A stretch of DNA of 64,000 bases from Streptomyces sp. NBC_01283. GTDB taxonomy: Bacteria; Actinomycetota; Actinomycetes; Streptomycetales; Streptomycetaceae. Below, one piece after another: positions 55,463-62,656 of the stretch. The stretch spans positions 744,001-808,000 of the forward strand of contig NZ_CP108430.1 in assembly GCF_041435335.1 (NCBI RefSeq). Reading direction: 5' to 3'. The notes under the pieces were generated by a model that was given only the letters and a program-made list of their open reading frames with translations, had not been told where the DNA came from and searched no databases. Both the position numbers and the translations under genes were made by a program. Numbering within the stretch: position 1 is the first letter of the stretch; each line of letters opens with the position of its first letter.

Positions 55463-56398
55463 GTGCCAAGAGACATCGGTGTGAGCAGTGAGCGTGAACA
55501 GCAGCGGCGGGAGGGTCCGGCTCCGCGCGCGAGGGGCCGGGAGGCGCGACGCGCGTGGGCCGGCATCAGGCCCTTCCGGCGGGCCGGAGGGCTGCGTCTG
55601 GTCCCGCCGACCGGTGAGCGGGGGCCCGCCCTGCCCGGCAAGCGCCTGCCGCCGGGCACTGCGGTCAGGACGCGCGGCGCGCCCTGCTGGCTGAGCCTGG
55701 CCTCGGGCGATGCCTCGGCCGCCGGAGAGTTCTACGCCCGGGTTCTCGGCTGGTGCCACGTCCCGCTGCTCGGCCCGCGGGGCAAGCCGCGTTTCCTGGC
55801 GCTGCGGGCCGGGGCGCCGGTGGGAACCCTCAGCCAGGCCACGTGCGAGCTGGGCGTCTCCGCGGGATGGATTCCGTACTTCGGCGTCGATGACGTGGAC
55901 GCCACGGTGGGCCGCCTGCGTGTGCGCGGCGCCACCGTCGCCGTAGGGCCGCTGACCACCGAGACCGGGCGGCTCGCCGTGGCGGCGGGCCCGCGGGAAG
56001 CGGTGTTCGGTCTGCGCCAGCAGGCCCCTGACCACCGCTGGCGGGCGGGTGAGGGTCCCGTCGCCCGGTTCGAGCTGCACACGCCGGACATCTTCGCCGC
56101 CGCCTGCTCCTACGGGGACGTACTGGGCTGGGCCGGCACATCGGGTGACACGTGCCAGGTCGAGTACACGCACGGGCAGATCGCGGTGCGCGAAGGGCTG
56201 CGCACGGTCGCCGCGCTCAGGGACGCCACCACGTCGGGGTGGCGCCCGTGCTTTCGCGTGGCCGACGCCGACGTGGCCGCCGCGGCGGCGTCCGGCTGGG
56301 GCGGGCGCGTCATCTCGCCGCCCGAAGGGCCTCGTTGTCGGCGCGAGGCCGTGCTTGCGGACCGTGAGGGCAACCCCTTCACGGTCGTCGCGAGCTGA
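55463..56398 (+). CDS. VOC-family protein with two modules and a basic N-terminal extension
   Basis: GTG 55463 follows GGGGAG. The 311-residue product starts with a basic, Arg-rich extension of about 70 residues (QQRREGPAPRARGREARRAW) that is probably disordered. Two VOC modules follow: GAPCWLSLASGDASAAGEFY with ARVLGWCHVPLLGPRGKPRF, and VARFELHTPDIFAAACSYGD with VLGWAGTSGDTCQVEY. The end, REAVLADREGNPFTVVAS, is family-typical. It resembles the VOC protein at 46720-47517 in order and motifs. It lies 32 bases upstream of the sigma factor gene and may be co-transcribed with it. The earlier in-frame ATGs at 55367 and 55400 lack SD sites. Confidence 0.78.
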   Translation: MPRDIGVSSEREQQRREGPAPRARGREARRAWAGIRPFRRAGGLRLVPPTGERGPALPGKRLPPGTAVRTRGAPCWLSLASGDASAAGEFYARVLGWCHVPLLGPRGKPRFLALRAGAPVGTLSQATCELGVSAGWIPYFGVDDVDATVGRLRVRGATVAVGPLTTETGRLAVAAGPREAVFGLRQQAPDHRWRAGEGPVARFELHTPDIFAAACSYGDVLGWAGTSGDTCQVEYTHGQIAVREGLRTVAALRDATTSGWRPCFRVADADVAAAAASGWGGRVISPPEGPRCRREAVLADREGNPFTVVAS

Positions 56399-56430
56399 GC
56401 AATCCAGGACAAGAGTGTGAGGAGCAGAGG

Positions 56431-57318
56431 ATGTTTGTGCAGGCAGCGGATGTGGACGCCGCCGCTGAACCGACGGTGCGGGACCACGGCGAGAGCGTGG
56501 CGCTGCCGTGGATCGAGGAAGCCGACCAGGTCGCGCCGAAGGACGCCCGGGAGCTTTCGAAGCTCTTCTTCGAGCAGCTCCGGAATGCTGAGGAGGGTTC
56601 CCCCGCCTACCTGTACACACGCAACACGCTGATCGAGATGAACCTGTCCTTGGTGCACTACGTGGCCGGCCGCTACCGCAACCGCGGCAACGGTCAGCTG
56701 GAGGACATCGTCCAGGTCGGAACCGTGGGCCTGATCAAGGCGATCGACCGCTTCGACGTCGGCCGCGGCTACGAGTTCATATCCTTCGCCGTCCCCTACA
56801 TCCTCGGGGAGATCAAGCGCCACTTCCGTGACACGAGCTGGGCCGTGCACGTACCGCGCAGACTGCAGGAACTGCGCCTGCAACTGGTCAAGTCCCAGGA
56901 ACGGTTGTCCTCGAAGCTCGGTCGCGAACCGACGGTCCCGGAGCTCGCGGCCGACCTCACGGTGTCCGAGGAGCAGGTCCTGGAGGTGATCGTGGCAGCC
57001 AATGGGTACGCCGCCGGATCGCTGGACAGCCCGCGTATCGAGGGCGAGGAAACCGGGTCCCAGACCACCGGCCGCTCCCTGTCCGACGTCATCGGCGAGG
57101 AAGACCCCGCCATCGAGGTGTTCGAGTACCTGCACGCGCTGGCCCCGCTCCTGGCCGGTCTCGGCGAACGCGAACGCCGCATCATCGAGATGCGCTTCGG
57201 CCAGGAGATGACCCAGGCCCAGATCGGCGCCGCTCTGGGGCTTTCCCAGATGCACGTCTCGCGGCTCCTGTCGGCCACCCTCGCCTCACTCCGCACCGGC
57301 CTGCTCACCCTCGACTAG
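56431..57318 (+). CDS. SigB/SigF-type group 3 sigma factor
   Basis: The 295-residue sigma factor has region 2 (NTLIEMNLSLVHYVAGRYRN, LEDIVQVGTVGLIKAIDRFD, FISFAVPYILGEIKRHFRDT), region 3 (VHVPRRLQELRLQLVKSQER, REPTVPELAADLTVSEEQV) and region 4 (RERRIIEMRFGQEMTQAQIG, AALGLSQMHVSRLLSATLAS). This is the stress/sporulation branch (SigB, SigF, SigG and relatives), of which Streptomyces have many. ATG 56431 has GAGGAG 12 bases and AGAGG one base upstream. No anti-sigma or antagonist gene is adjacent. It ends at a very strong terminator. Confidence 0.92.
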   Translation: MFVQAADVDAAAEPTVRDHGESVALPWIEEADQVAPKDARELSKLFFEQLRNAEEGSPAYLYTRNTLIEMNLSLVHYVAGRYRNRGNGQLEDIVQVGTVGLIKAIDRFDVGRGYEFISFAVPYILGEIKRHFRDTSWAVHVPRRLQELRLQLVKSQERLSSKLGREPTVPELAADLTVSEEQVLEVIVAANGYAAGSLDSPRIEGEETGSQTTGRSLSDVIGEEDPAIEVFEYLHALAPLLAGLGERERRIIEMRFGQEMTQAQIGAALGLSQMHVSRLLSATLASLRTGLLTLD

Positions 57319-57350
57319 CGGGGCAGGCGGAGGGCGGCTCCTCCCCCGTT

Positions 57351-57398
57351 CGACCGGTGTGGGTCCGGACAGCGTGCTGTCCGGACCCACACCGGTCG
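57351..57398. terminator. Perfect 23-bp bidirectional terminator after the sigma factor gene
   Basis: The arms 57351-57373 (starting CGACCGGTGTGGGTCC) and 57376-57398 are exact complements around a two-base GT centre. It separates the sigma gene (ending 57318) from the convergent membrane-protein gene (ending 57438). Confidence 0.88.
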
Positions 57399-57437
57399 TC
57401 GAACCGTCGGCGCCCCATGGCGACCACCGCTTTCGGC

Positions 57438-57818
57438 CTACGAGGCGTTTCGGCTGATCAGCTCTTTGAGCTGGGCGATCTCGGCCGCGTGTTCGCTCAG
57501 CCGCTGTGAGGTCTTGCCGCTGGTGTGGAGCACCGCTCCGGCGACGGTCACCGGCACCGAAAGACCGAGAACGCCGAGGATCTCGGGCCAGTCCCGCTGG
57601 GCGGCGCACGCATCGCGGAAGCTCGAACTCGCATGGGCCGTGGGGCCGTCCGTGAAGAGGCGTGACTCGCACATGCCGCCCGCGTCGTAGGGCAGGACCA
57701 GGAGCAGGGCGAACCACGCCCACAAGGCGATACCTGCGCCCAGCAGCAGGAATCCCCACGCCTCCGCGTTCTTGGCGCGTCTTTGGAGCCGTATGCCGGA
57801 AGGGGTGGTCGGGTTCAT
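57438..57818 (-). CDS. Small membrane protein of unknown function
   Basis: The 126-residue product from ATG 57818 has a basic N-terminus, one clear membrane helix (WGFLLLGAGIALWAWFALLL), an extracytoplasmic loop with two cysteines (AGGMCESRLF; FRDACAAQRDW), a second helix (ILGVLGLSVPVTVAGAVLHT), and a short helical tail (QRLSEHAAEIAQLKELISR) with coiled-coil character. I do not recognise the family. The two loop cysteines could form a disulfide. It starts 15 bases after the DUF3291 stop and is probably in the same operon. Confidence 0.68.
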   Translation of the reverse strand: MNPTTPSGIRLQRRAKNAEAWGFLLLGAGIALWAWFALLLVLPYDAGGMCESRLFTDGPTAHASSSFRDACAAQRDWPEILGVLGLSVPVTVAGAVLHTSGKTSQRLSEHAAEIAQLKELISRNAS

Positions 57819-57832
57819 GACAGACGAACCTA

Positions 57833-58381
57833 TCAAGGCCGCGCCGAGTCGACCGGAGTCGCCTCGACCGCGCCCTCCTCGGCCGGAACAGTCTGGAACG
57901 GAACAGTCTGGAACGGAGCCGCCTCGGCCGCCGTGTAGGAGGAGGTGAAGGTGAACGCGCGCGGGGACGGCCCGTGCGCCTGCAGGTCCGCCAGCCGCAC
58001 CAGTGCCTCGCCGACTGTCGGCAGGTGACCGGCGGGGACCCACCAGAGGACCAGGTGCGCCTGGACGTGCCGCTCGAACCATTCACGGCGCTGGCGCATC
58101 ACTTCGAGGTGCCCGCTGCGGTAGGTGAAGTCCCACAGTGCCTCCTGGGTCTCCCACACCGACAGGTTGACGATGACATCTTCGCCCGCCGGGCGCAGGC
58201 CGGTGGCATCGGCCGCCCCGTCCTCCACGAGCCGCCACACGAAACCGGGAGTGTCGTCAGCCGCGGCGTTGACCGGATCGAGCATCTCGACGAACGGCGC
58301 GATGCGCGGGTCGTCCAGGGGATGGAGGAGCGTGGCGATGTTGAGCTCGGCGAGGTGGGCGGCATGCGTGGCTGCGGTCAT
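57833..58381 (-). CDS. DUF3291 family protein, probable leaderless message
   Basis: The 182-residue product shows the DUF3291 pattern: HLAELNIATLLHPLDDPRIA, PFVEMLDPVNAAADDTPGFV, WRLVEDGAADATGLRP, VIVNLSVWETQEALWDFTYR and EWFERHVQAHLVLWWVPAGH. These alpha/beta-barrel-like proteins resemble antibiotic-monooxygenase folds; their function is unknown. A 15-bp tandem repeat near the 3' end gives PFQTVPFQTVP. A TTGACA/TGGGAT promoter ends six bases before ATG 58381, so translation should start at the first nucleotide. A Zur/Fur-like box adjoins the -35. Confidence 0.85.
   Translation of the reverse strand: MTAATHAAHLAELNIATLLHPLDDPRIAPFVEMLDPVNAAADDTPGFVWRLVEDGAADATGLRPAGEDVIVNLSVWETQEALWDFTYRSGHLEVMRQRREWFERHVQAHLVLWWVPAGHLPTVGEALVRLADLQAHGPSPRAFTFTSSYTAAEAAPFQTVPFQTVPAEEGAVEATPVDSARP
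57885..57914 (-). repeat. 15-bp tandem repeat in the DUF3291 gene
   Basis: GGAACAGTCTGGAAC occurs twice without a gap (57885-57899, 57900-57914). In the coding sense it yields PFQTVPFQTV near the C-terminus and keeps the frame. Confidence 0.8.
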
Positions 58382-58387
58382 GGCGCC

Positions 58388-58417
58388 ATCCCAGCACGGC
58401 CCGCTTTTCTATGTCAA
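58388..58417 (-). promoter_or_regulatory. Strong consensus promoter for the DUF3291 gene
   Basis: On the minus strand TTGACA (58417-58412) and TGGGAT (58393-58388) are 18 bases apart. The -10 ends six bases before ATG 58381, placing the predicted start point on the A of the ATG. The -35 is a perfect consensus, which is uncommon in this GC-rich genome. Confidence 0.7.
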
Positions 58418-59121
58418 TGAGAATTGTTTTTAGAAGAGTCGAGCACGTTCGAGGGGTTGGGTACATTCGAAGCGTCGAGCGCCACGCAGCACTCCCCCGG
58501 CCGAGCGTCCATACGAGCACGGACGGGGCCCTGCGCCCCGAGCAACCCCTCCAACAGCGCCAGATTCATTCCGCAGACGAGCGGAGGGAAGCGCTCGGAC
58601 ACGGCGTGAAACGGGCAGTTGCGCATACGGACGACCTGCCCCGTCTCCTCGGTCTCCTCTTCCAGGTGCGGTTCGTAGCCGCGCGCGGCCAGCAGTTCCA
58701 TGGCTTCTCCGAGGTCCCCGCACGGCGCCGCCGAGCCGCGCAGAGCCTCGCCCCGGCGGCGGGCCGCCGCGCAGAGACCGGCGTCGAGACCTGCCTCCTC
58801 GGCAGCCTCGGCGAGCAACTCGGCGGCGGTGCGGTAGTCGCGGGCGGGCAGTGACACCGACCGCTCGACCCGCGCCCGCGTGTAGACCTTGGCGGGGCGG
58901 CCCGCCCCCGGTCCCGAGCGGCCCGTCAGGCGGCGGCTGCCACTCTCCAGCAGCCCGGCGTCCGTCAGCTTGTCCAGATGGTGCGCGGCGAGCGTGCGCG
59001 CCACCCCGGCCGCCTCGGCGGCCTCATTACGGCCGACTTCACGGCCTTGCGCCGCCACGTACTCGTACAGGCGGCGCCGCACGGGATCCTGCAGCACCGC
59101 GATCGCTTCGATGTCCTCCAC
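58414..59121 (-). CDS. Helix-turn-helix regulator with SufR-like cysteines
   Basis: The 235-residue protein has an ArsR-like winged helix at residues 1-70 (AVLQDPVRRRLYEYVAAQGR, EVGRNEAAEAAGVARTLAAH, HLDKLTDAGLLESGSRRL). The wing carries GRSGPGAGRPAKVYTRA, as in SufR-type proteins. The C-terminal domain ends with cysteines in RNCPFHAVSERFPPLVCGMN and PGECCVALDASN. The order C-x13-C...CC resembles the ligands that hold an iron-sulfur cluster in SufR. A second early cysteine pair sits in CGDLGEAME and GLCAAARRR. No suf operon is nearby, so it may be an iron-sulfur or redox sensor for another target such as the adjacent DUF3291 unit. Confidence 0.82.
   Translation of the reverse strand: MEDIEAIAVLQDPVRRRLYEYVAAQGREVGRNEAAEAAGVARTLAAHHLDKLTDAGLLESGSRRLTGRSGPGAGRPAKVYTRARVERSVSLPARDYRTAAELLAEAAEEAGLDAGLCAAARRRGEALRGSAAPCGDLGEAMELLAARGYEPHLEEETEETGQVVRMRNCPFHAVSERFPPLVCGMNLALLEGLLGAQGPVRARMDARPGECCVALDASNVPNPSNVLDSSKNNSH
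58418..58432. promoter_or_regulatory. Zur/Fur-like box next to the DUF3291 -35 element
   Basis: TGAGAATTGTTTTTA matches 11 of 15 positions of the actinobacterial Zur-type dyad TGAAAATGATTTTCA. It lies directly upstream of the TTGACA and overlaps the last codons of the adjacent regulator gene. The match is by eye, and a box for another Fur-family protein is equally possible. Confidence 0.4.
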
Positions 59122-59327
59122 CCGGCCATTCTAGGAACAACGCGGGTTGGAGATAGAAAGACCCGCACCGAAGACGATTCAGCAGACCCGTCTCAACCGT
59201 TGCGCCACTGTCGCGGTCTTGGTACGCAGGCGGCCCTCCCGCAGCGCGGTCGGTGATCTCCACAGTCGCCCCGGGGCAGGGTGCCGCGCGAGTACGACCC
59301 GGTTCGAGCGACTGCGAGGAGTACGCA

Positions 59328-60500
59328 ATGGCGTTACGGAAGAACACGAGGACCGGCGTGGTGGGTGTCGCGGCGGCCGCGATGGCGGCCGGTGCGTTCA
59401 TGGTGCCCGCCAGGGCAGCGTCGGACACACCACCCGCGGGGGACGGCCACCGGGCCACACAGCGCTCGATGGACGCGATCGTGAAGGCGGGCACCCCCGG
59501 CATCACGGCCCAGGCGCGTGACGCCGACGGAGTCTGGGAAGCGACGTCGGGCGTCGGCGATCTGCGGTCGGGTGCGCCACGCGGCAAGGACGACAAGTTC
59601 CGCGCCGGCAGCATCACCAAGACTTTCGTCGCCACCGTCCTGCTCCAGATGGAGGCGGAGGGGAAACTCAGCCTCGACGACACCGTGGAGCGCCACCTGC
59701 CCGGCCTGGTGCGGGGCAACGGCAACAACGGCCGCAGGATCACTGTCCGGCAACTGCTCAACCACACCAGCGGCCTGTTCGACTACCTGGACGACGAGAA
59801 GTACATCGAGACGTACACGGGCGAGGGCTATCTCAAGCACCGCTACGACACCGTGCCGCCCGAGAACCAGGTGAAGGCGGCCCTCTCCCACCGGCCCCCG
59901 TCCAAGCCCGGTGCCAAGCACGCCTACTCCAACACCAACTACATCCTGGCGGGGCTGATCGTCGAAAAGGTCGGCACGAGGCGGTCGTACGAGGACGAGG
60001 TCCGCGCGCGCATCATCGAGCCCCTGGGGCTGAAGAACACCTCCAACCCGCGCAACAGCGTCCACCTTCCCCGGCCCAGCAGTCGGGGCTACTCCAAGCT
60101 CTTCAAGTCGGCACCCGACCGGATCGACGACATCACCGAGATGAACGGGTCGCAGGGCTGGGCCGACGGCGACATCATCTCCACCACGGGCGACCTGAAC
60201 CGGTTCTACAAGGCTCTGCTGACCGGCAAGCTCCTGCCGCCGACGCAGCTGAAGGCGATGAAGACCACCGTCGACTCCCCCGGTGCCCCGTACGCGGCCT
60301 ACGGGCTCGGCCTCGCCCGGCTCGAGACGAGCTGCGGCACCACGCTCTGGGGCCACGCCGGAGGCATCGTCGGGTGGCTCTCCATGGCCGTGACCACCCC
60401 GGACGGCCATCATCAACTCGCCTACAACTTCAACGGGGACTGGGACGCGGCGTCCTGGCTCAAGCTCACCGAAGCCGAGTACTGCGACACATCCCCGTGA
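59328..60500 (+). CDS. Secreted serine hydrolase, beta-lactamase / D-Ala-D-Ala carboxypeptidase fold, TTA at codon 3
   Basis: ATG 59328 follows GAGGAG. The 390-residue product has a signal peptide (basic start, GVVGVAAAAMAAGAF, cleavage near ARAAS) and a class C beta-lactamase-type domain. Ser95 and Lys98 form the S-x-x-K motif in RAGSITKTFVATVLL, Tyr200 and Asn202 form Y-x-N in HAYSNTNYILAGL, and His343 gives the H-A-G triad in LWGHAGGIVGWLS. It is probably a D-alanyl-D-alanine carboxypeptidase or esterase acting outside the cell. Its third codon (59334-59336) is TTA, which in Streptomyces needs the bldA tRNA, so expression is likely tied to development. Confidence 0.9.
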   Translation: MALRKNTRTGVVGVAAAAMAAGAFMVPARAASDTPPAGDGHRATQRSMDAIVKAGTPGITAQARDADGVWEATSGVGDLRSGAPRGKDDKFRAGSITKTFVATVLLQMEAEGKLSLDDTVERHLPGLVRGNGNNGRRITVRQLLNHTSGLFDYLDDEKYIETYTGEGYLKHRYDTVPPENQVKAALSHRPPSKPGAKHAYSNTNYILAGLIVEKVGTRRSYEDEVRARIIEPLGLKNTSNPRNSVHLPRPSSRGYSKLFKSAPDRIDDITEMNGSQGWADGDIISTTGDLNRFYKALLTGKLLPPTQLKAMKTTVDSPGAPYAAYGLGLARLETSCGTTLWGHAGGIVGWLSMAVTTPDGHHQLAYNFNGDWDAASWLKLTEAEYCDTSP

Positions 60501-60571
60501 CCGAGCGGTCGACCGCCCGGTGGGGGCGCGTCAGTTGACGGAGACCGTCAACCGACACCCTCCCCGGCCGT

Positions 60572-60742
60572 GCGACCAGCGATGCACCAGCCGGACTGCC
60601 CGACCCCGAACAGGCCGCGGCCGAGATCACCGTCGTGCTCGAAGGCGCCCAGGTCAGCACGCAGAACGGAAGCATCGACCGGGCCGGGGACCGACTGATG
60701 ACAATCGTCGAAGGGGTCGTTGATCAGCGTCGGCATCGGTGA
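60572..60742 (+). pseudogene. Remnant of a TetR-family regulator C-terminus
   Basis: One frame ending at TGA 60740-60742 reads LPDPEQAAAEITVVLEGAQV and then STQNGSIDRAGDRLMTIVEG. This is a typical C-terminal helix pair of TetR regulators ('GLPDP..AA..I....EGA...A......A......'). No start codon, helix-turn-helix or upstream part of the gene is present, since the frame is lost before about 60572. It appears to be the surviving 3' end of a deleted gene. The match is by eye. Confidence 0.45.
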
Positions 60743-60865
60743 CAGCGGCGACCATGTCGGCGTGGAAGGCGAGTGGGTCTGCGGCAGCGGGAGGCGAACG
60801 AGTGAACGCGCAGCTGACCTGCCTGGCTCGGGCGGCATGTCCGCTCATCGGTAGCCTGCGTCTTC

Positions 60866-61303
60866 ATGATGCGCGCTTGGGTTCTGCCGATGCTGCTGGT
60901 GCTGTGTGGTTCAGTCGTCTCGATCGGCTTGATCCTCGGCGGGAGTCCTGGCACGGCCGCCGTGCTTCTGCTGGTGTTCGCGCTGCTCGCGGGCGTGAAC
61001 TCGCCGCTGTTCTTTCCTAGGCCGGTCAGTGCGCTGGAGGCGCAGCGCCGCAGCGCTGTCGACGGTCGGCCGATCGTCTTCTGGCGGTCGGGCTGCCAGT
61101 ACTGCGTACGACTGCGTTTCCGCCTCGGGCGCAGCGCCCGCCAGTTGCACTGGGTCGACATCTGGCGCGACCCGGACGGAGCGGCAACGGTGAGGGCGGC
61201 GAACGAGGGCAACGAGACCGTGCCGACCCTCGTCGTGGCGGGCCAACCGCACGTCAACCCCGATCCCGCATGGGTGCGTGAGCAGATCCGCCCTTCCCGG
61301 TGA
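60866..61303 (+). CDS. Membrane-anchored glutaredoxin-like protein
   Basis: The 145-residue product begins with two membrane helices (VLPMLLVLCGSVVSIGLILG; TAAVLLLVFALLAGVNSPLF), then a glutaredoxin/mycoredoxin-type domain. The redox pair is Cys77/Cys80 in IVFWRSGCQYCVRLRFRLG, and the cis-proline motif is EGNETVPTLVVAGQPHVNPD. Mycoredoxins reduce mycothiol-mixed disulfides; with CQYC instead of CPYC this one is divergent. Which side of the membrane the domain faces is not clear from the charge pattern. ATG 60866 and 60869 are both possible. Confidence 0.82.
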   Translation: MMRAWVLPMLLVLCGSVVSIGLILGGSPGTAAVLLLVFALLAGVNSPLFFPRPVSALEAQRRSAVDGRPIVFWRSGCQYCVRLRFRLGRSARQLHWVDIWRDPDGAATVRAANEGNETVPTLVVAGQPHVNPDPAWVREQIRPSR

Positions 61304-61792
61304 CCGAGAACGGGAGCAGCAGCGGACGGGAGCAGCAGCGGAAAGGCAGCGGAAACAGTGTTCTATCCGGGCGACCGCATGGGGACGGGTCACGTTCGTA
61401 GTGGGACGCTGTGAGTGTCCGGCGCGGCGCCGCCGCCCGAGCGTGGCAGCGTCCGGGGGCGCGAGGGACCGGGGCTCCTCCACGAACGGCTCTTGCGCTT
61501 GGTGCCCCCGGCGGCGGGAGGTTGCGGGAGTTGCCTCGCCGCCGCGCCTGGCGGGCGGAGGCTGGGGCCGTATTGTCGGTGATGCGGCTCCAGTCGGCCT
61601 GAGTGCCGCCGCCACCGGCCCGGGAGCCGAGCGCTTGCGTCCGGTATCGGACCCGAGTCGTCCGCTCATCCGTTCGGGCGTTGTTTCCTTGCGCCACTCC
61701 AGGGCACCGCATCAGGTGGGACCCATCGGACGTGCACACGACGGAAAGCACGGTGCCCGCCCTCGGCGGACGCCACGCGAGCAAGGAGACAC
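61304..61792. other. Intergenic region without a supported gene
   Basis: About 490 bases with several overlapping open frames, none of which shows a family pattern or an SD site. A perfect 16-bp tandem repeat CGGGAGCAGCAGCGGA occurs at 61311-61326 and 61327-61342, just after the glutaredoxin-like gene. The end of the region holds the SD and promoter of the next small gene. A decayed gene or an RNA cannot be excluded. Confidence 0.5.
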
Positions 61793-61996
61793 ATGAGCCG
61801 GCACACCCCCGAGCACCAGCCCTCGCACGACGAGGAGCACCCTCAGACCGCCGCCGACGAGATTCTGCACGAGGTGGAGGACGCCGAGGCGCGTGTGGGG
61901 GACGACGGCAGGCGGCGCAAGCATGAGGGTGAGGCGGCAGACGCGCTGACCCCTAACGAAGGCGCGCAGGAAGACGTCCAGAAGCGCGACGCCTGA
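61793..61996 (+). CDS. Small acidic hydrophilic protein of unknown function
   Basis: ATG 61793 follows AAGGAG. The 67-residue product is highly charged: MSRHTPEHQPSHDEEHPQTA, DEILHEVEDAEARVGDDGRR, KHEGEAADALTPNEGAQED. It has no hydrophobic core and is probably disordered. The segment 'G.AADA.TPNEGAQED' looks conserved among similar small Streptomyces proteins I recall. It is followed by a perfect palindromic terminator. Hydrophilic proteins of this type are often induced by stress, but nothing in the sequence proves that here. Confidence 0.65.
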   Translation: MSRHTPEHQPSHDEEHPQTAADEILHEVEDAEARVGDDGRRRKHEGEAADALTPNEGAQEDVQKRDA

Positions 61997-62062
61997 CCCC
62001 GGCCCTCAGTCCCCCACCGCCTCTTGGGGCCTGCCCGGCGGATCTTGACGGATCCCGCCGGA

Positions 62063-62090
62063 CAGGTCCCTGGCCATGGCCAGGGACCTG
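62063..62090. terminator. Perfect 28-bp palindromic terminator between convergent genes
   Basis: CAGGTCCCTGGCCA and its exact complement meet without a spacer (62063-62076 and 62077-62090). It sits between the small acidic protein gene and the DUF1062 gene, which converge, and should end transcripts from both sides. Confidence 0.82.
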
Positions 62091-62107
62091 TGGCCCCGAG
62101 GAAGGGG

Positions 62108-62656
62108 TCAGCGCTTGAGGGTGAAGGTGAAGTCGCCGGACAGCTTGCCGGTCAGCCGGACCGCCGAGACGAGCTTCCCCTCCGTGATCAGCCTTTCGAC
62201 CTCGGCCCGTGAGAGACCACACCCCTCGGCGATCAGCCGCACCGGCCGGACAGGGATCCGTGCCGCGAAGCGGACCAAGATGTCGATCACTTCGCGGTCC
62301 AGGTGATCCGATCCGCCGGTGTCGAGGCGCCAGGCGTCGTCCCAGTCCAGGGCGATGCGATTACGGCGCCGCACGACCGGGTCCTGGAGCAGCTCGGCTG
62401 CCAGGCCAGGGTCGTTGTCGTGCATCCGGTCCAGGAGCTCAGAACGTATCGAGCGCACATTCCTCCGCTCCAGGACCGTGAGCTTGATGGTCTCTCCGCA
62501 AGCGGTACAGAGCGCGAGGAGCCAGGCATCGAGGAGCTTGTGGTGTGCGTTGACGCGAAATTTTCCGTTCGCCCGGAAACGCTCCGACGCGCAAGCGTGG
62601 CAACGGCGGAGAACGGTCGGCAGGCAGGTGGGCATGACCACCCAGCTATTGAGCAC
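62108..62656 (-). CDS. DUF1062 family protein
   Basis: The 182-residue product from about GTG 62656 begins VLNSWVVMPTCLPTVLRRCH and has two Cys pairs, one in RRCHACASERF and one in LALCTACGETIKL, which probably form a zinc ribbon. The rest, RNVRSIRSELLDRMHDNDPG, DWDDAWRLDTGGSDHLDREV and GLSRAEVERLITEGKLVSAV, is typical of DUF1062. The last segment resembles an S4-like RNA-binding region ('L....V..LI..G.V'). The function is unknown; a zinc-ribbon plus S4-like end suggests RNA or ribosome binding. ATG 62635 is an alternative start. Confidence 0.82.
   Translation of the reverse strand: MLNSWVVMPTCLPTVLRRCHACASERFRANGKFRVNAHHKLLDAWLLALCTACGETIKLTVLERRNVRSIRSELLDRMHDNDPGLAAELLQDPVVRRRNRIALDWDDAWRLDTGGSDHLDREVIDILVRFAARIPVRPVRLIAEGCGLSRAEVERLITEGKLVSAVRLTGKLSGDFTFTLKR

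Noticed and set aside
61411..61602. A 63-residue plus-strand ORF in the gap after the glutaredoxin-like gene
   Set aside because: Arg/Ala/Gly-rich composition, no SD and no similarity; typical of random high-GC frames.
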